A stretch of DNA of 5,429 nt from CAJBLF01 sp041679065 (GTDB lineage: Bacteria; Patescibacteriota; Gracilibacteria; Absconditabacterales; Absconditicoccaceae): positions 1 to 5,429 of the forward strand of contig JBBABI010000076.1 of assembly GCA_041679065.1 (NCBI GenBank), written 5' to 3'. The notes beneath the pieces were generated by a model. That model was not told the DNA's origin. It saw only the letters and a list, made by a program, of their open reading frames with translations, and did not search any database. Positions 5,388 through 5,429 of this stretch are shown here, piece by piece (position 1 is the first letter of the stretch; each line of letters begins with the position of its first letter). The position numbers were made by a program, and so were the translations under genes.

Positions 5388-5429
5388 ATTCCGGCACTAA
5401 GGTCCGCCTAGGTGGACTGCAGCCGGAAT
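5388..5429. repeat. REP-like inverted repeat element D at the window edge
   Basis: The terminal arms attccggc (5388-5395) and gccggaat (5422-5429) are perfect 8-nt inverted repeats. The inner arms ggtccgcc (5401-5408) and ggtggact (5411-5418) also pair, with two G-U pairs. The whole would fold into one hairpin. The right arm touches the window end, so the element may extend further. Confidence 0.65.

Overview
The window reads coherently only if UGA is translated as glycine (NCBI genetic code 25). This points to the candidate phylum Absconditabacteria (SR1) or Gracilibacteria (BD1-5); I cannot separate the two from this sequence. A standard-code reading breaks a threonyl-tRNA synthetase, a CYTH-domain protein, the tail of rlmN and a surface protein into fragments. 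With UGA read as Gly, each becomes one continuous protein. In the three recognisable families the UGA codons fall at conserved or expected glycines. UAA and UAG are the stops. The DNA is AT-rich, and none of the starts has a good Shine-Dalgarno sequence.

Layout, left to right. The 3' end of rlmN (ends 128, + strand) is followed by a sigma70-like promoter (142-171). A small secreted cysteine-containing protein of unknown function follows (209-691), with a strong intrinsic terminator (713-740). Next comes 440 bp of non-coding DNA (692-1132) made of T-rich tracts, two REP-like inverted-repeat elements and a short-period repeat that runs up to the next start codon. A complete thrS (1133-3067) has 11 in-frame UGA codons, lacks the N-terminal TGS domain and carries an unusual insertion in its editing domain. 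A REP-like element (3082-3169) is followed by a short cysteine-rich reading frame interrupted by one UAG (3198-3437). That frame converges on a minus-strand CYTH phosphatase-like gene (3455-3940). Further along the minus strand are a hairpin terminator (3971-3990) and a large signal-peptide surface protein anchored by a C-terminal membrane helix (4118-5326). The right edge holds a period-8 repeat and a large inverted repeat that reaches the window end.

The genes do not form an obvious pathway. rlmN and thrS are translation housekeeping genes, the CYTH protein probably acts on a triphosphate or polyphosphate substrate, and two proteins are exported. The clearest unexplained structure is a 40-nt element made of five degenerate 8-nt units with a GGAA/TGAA core. 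Three clear copies and one diverged copy lie at the end of rlmN, inside the thrS coding sequence, after the surface protein stop and before the surface protein start. The thrS copy is translated and sits beside a perfect 9-bp hairpin, which looks like in-frame insertion of a repeat into an essential gene.
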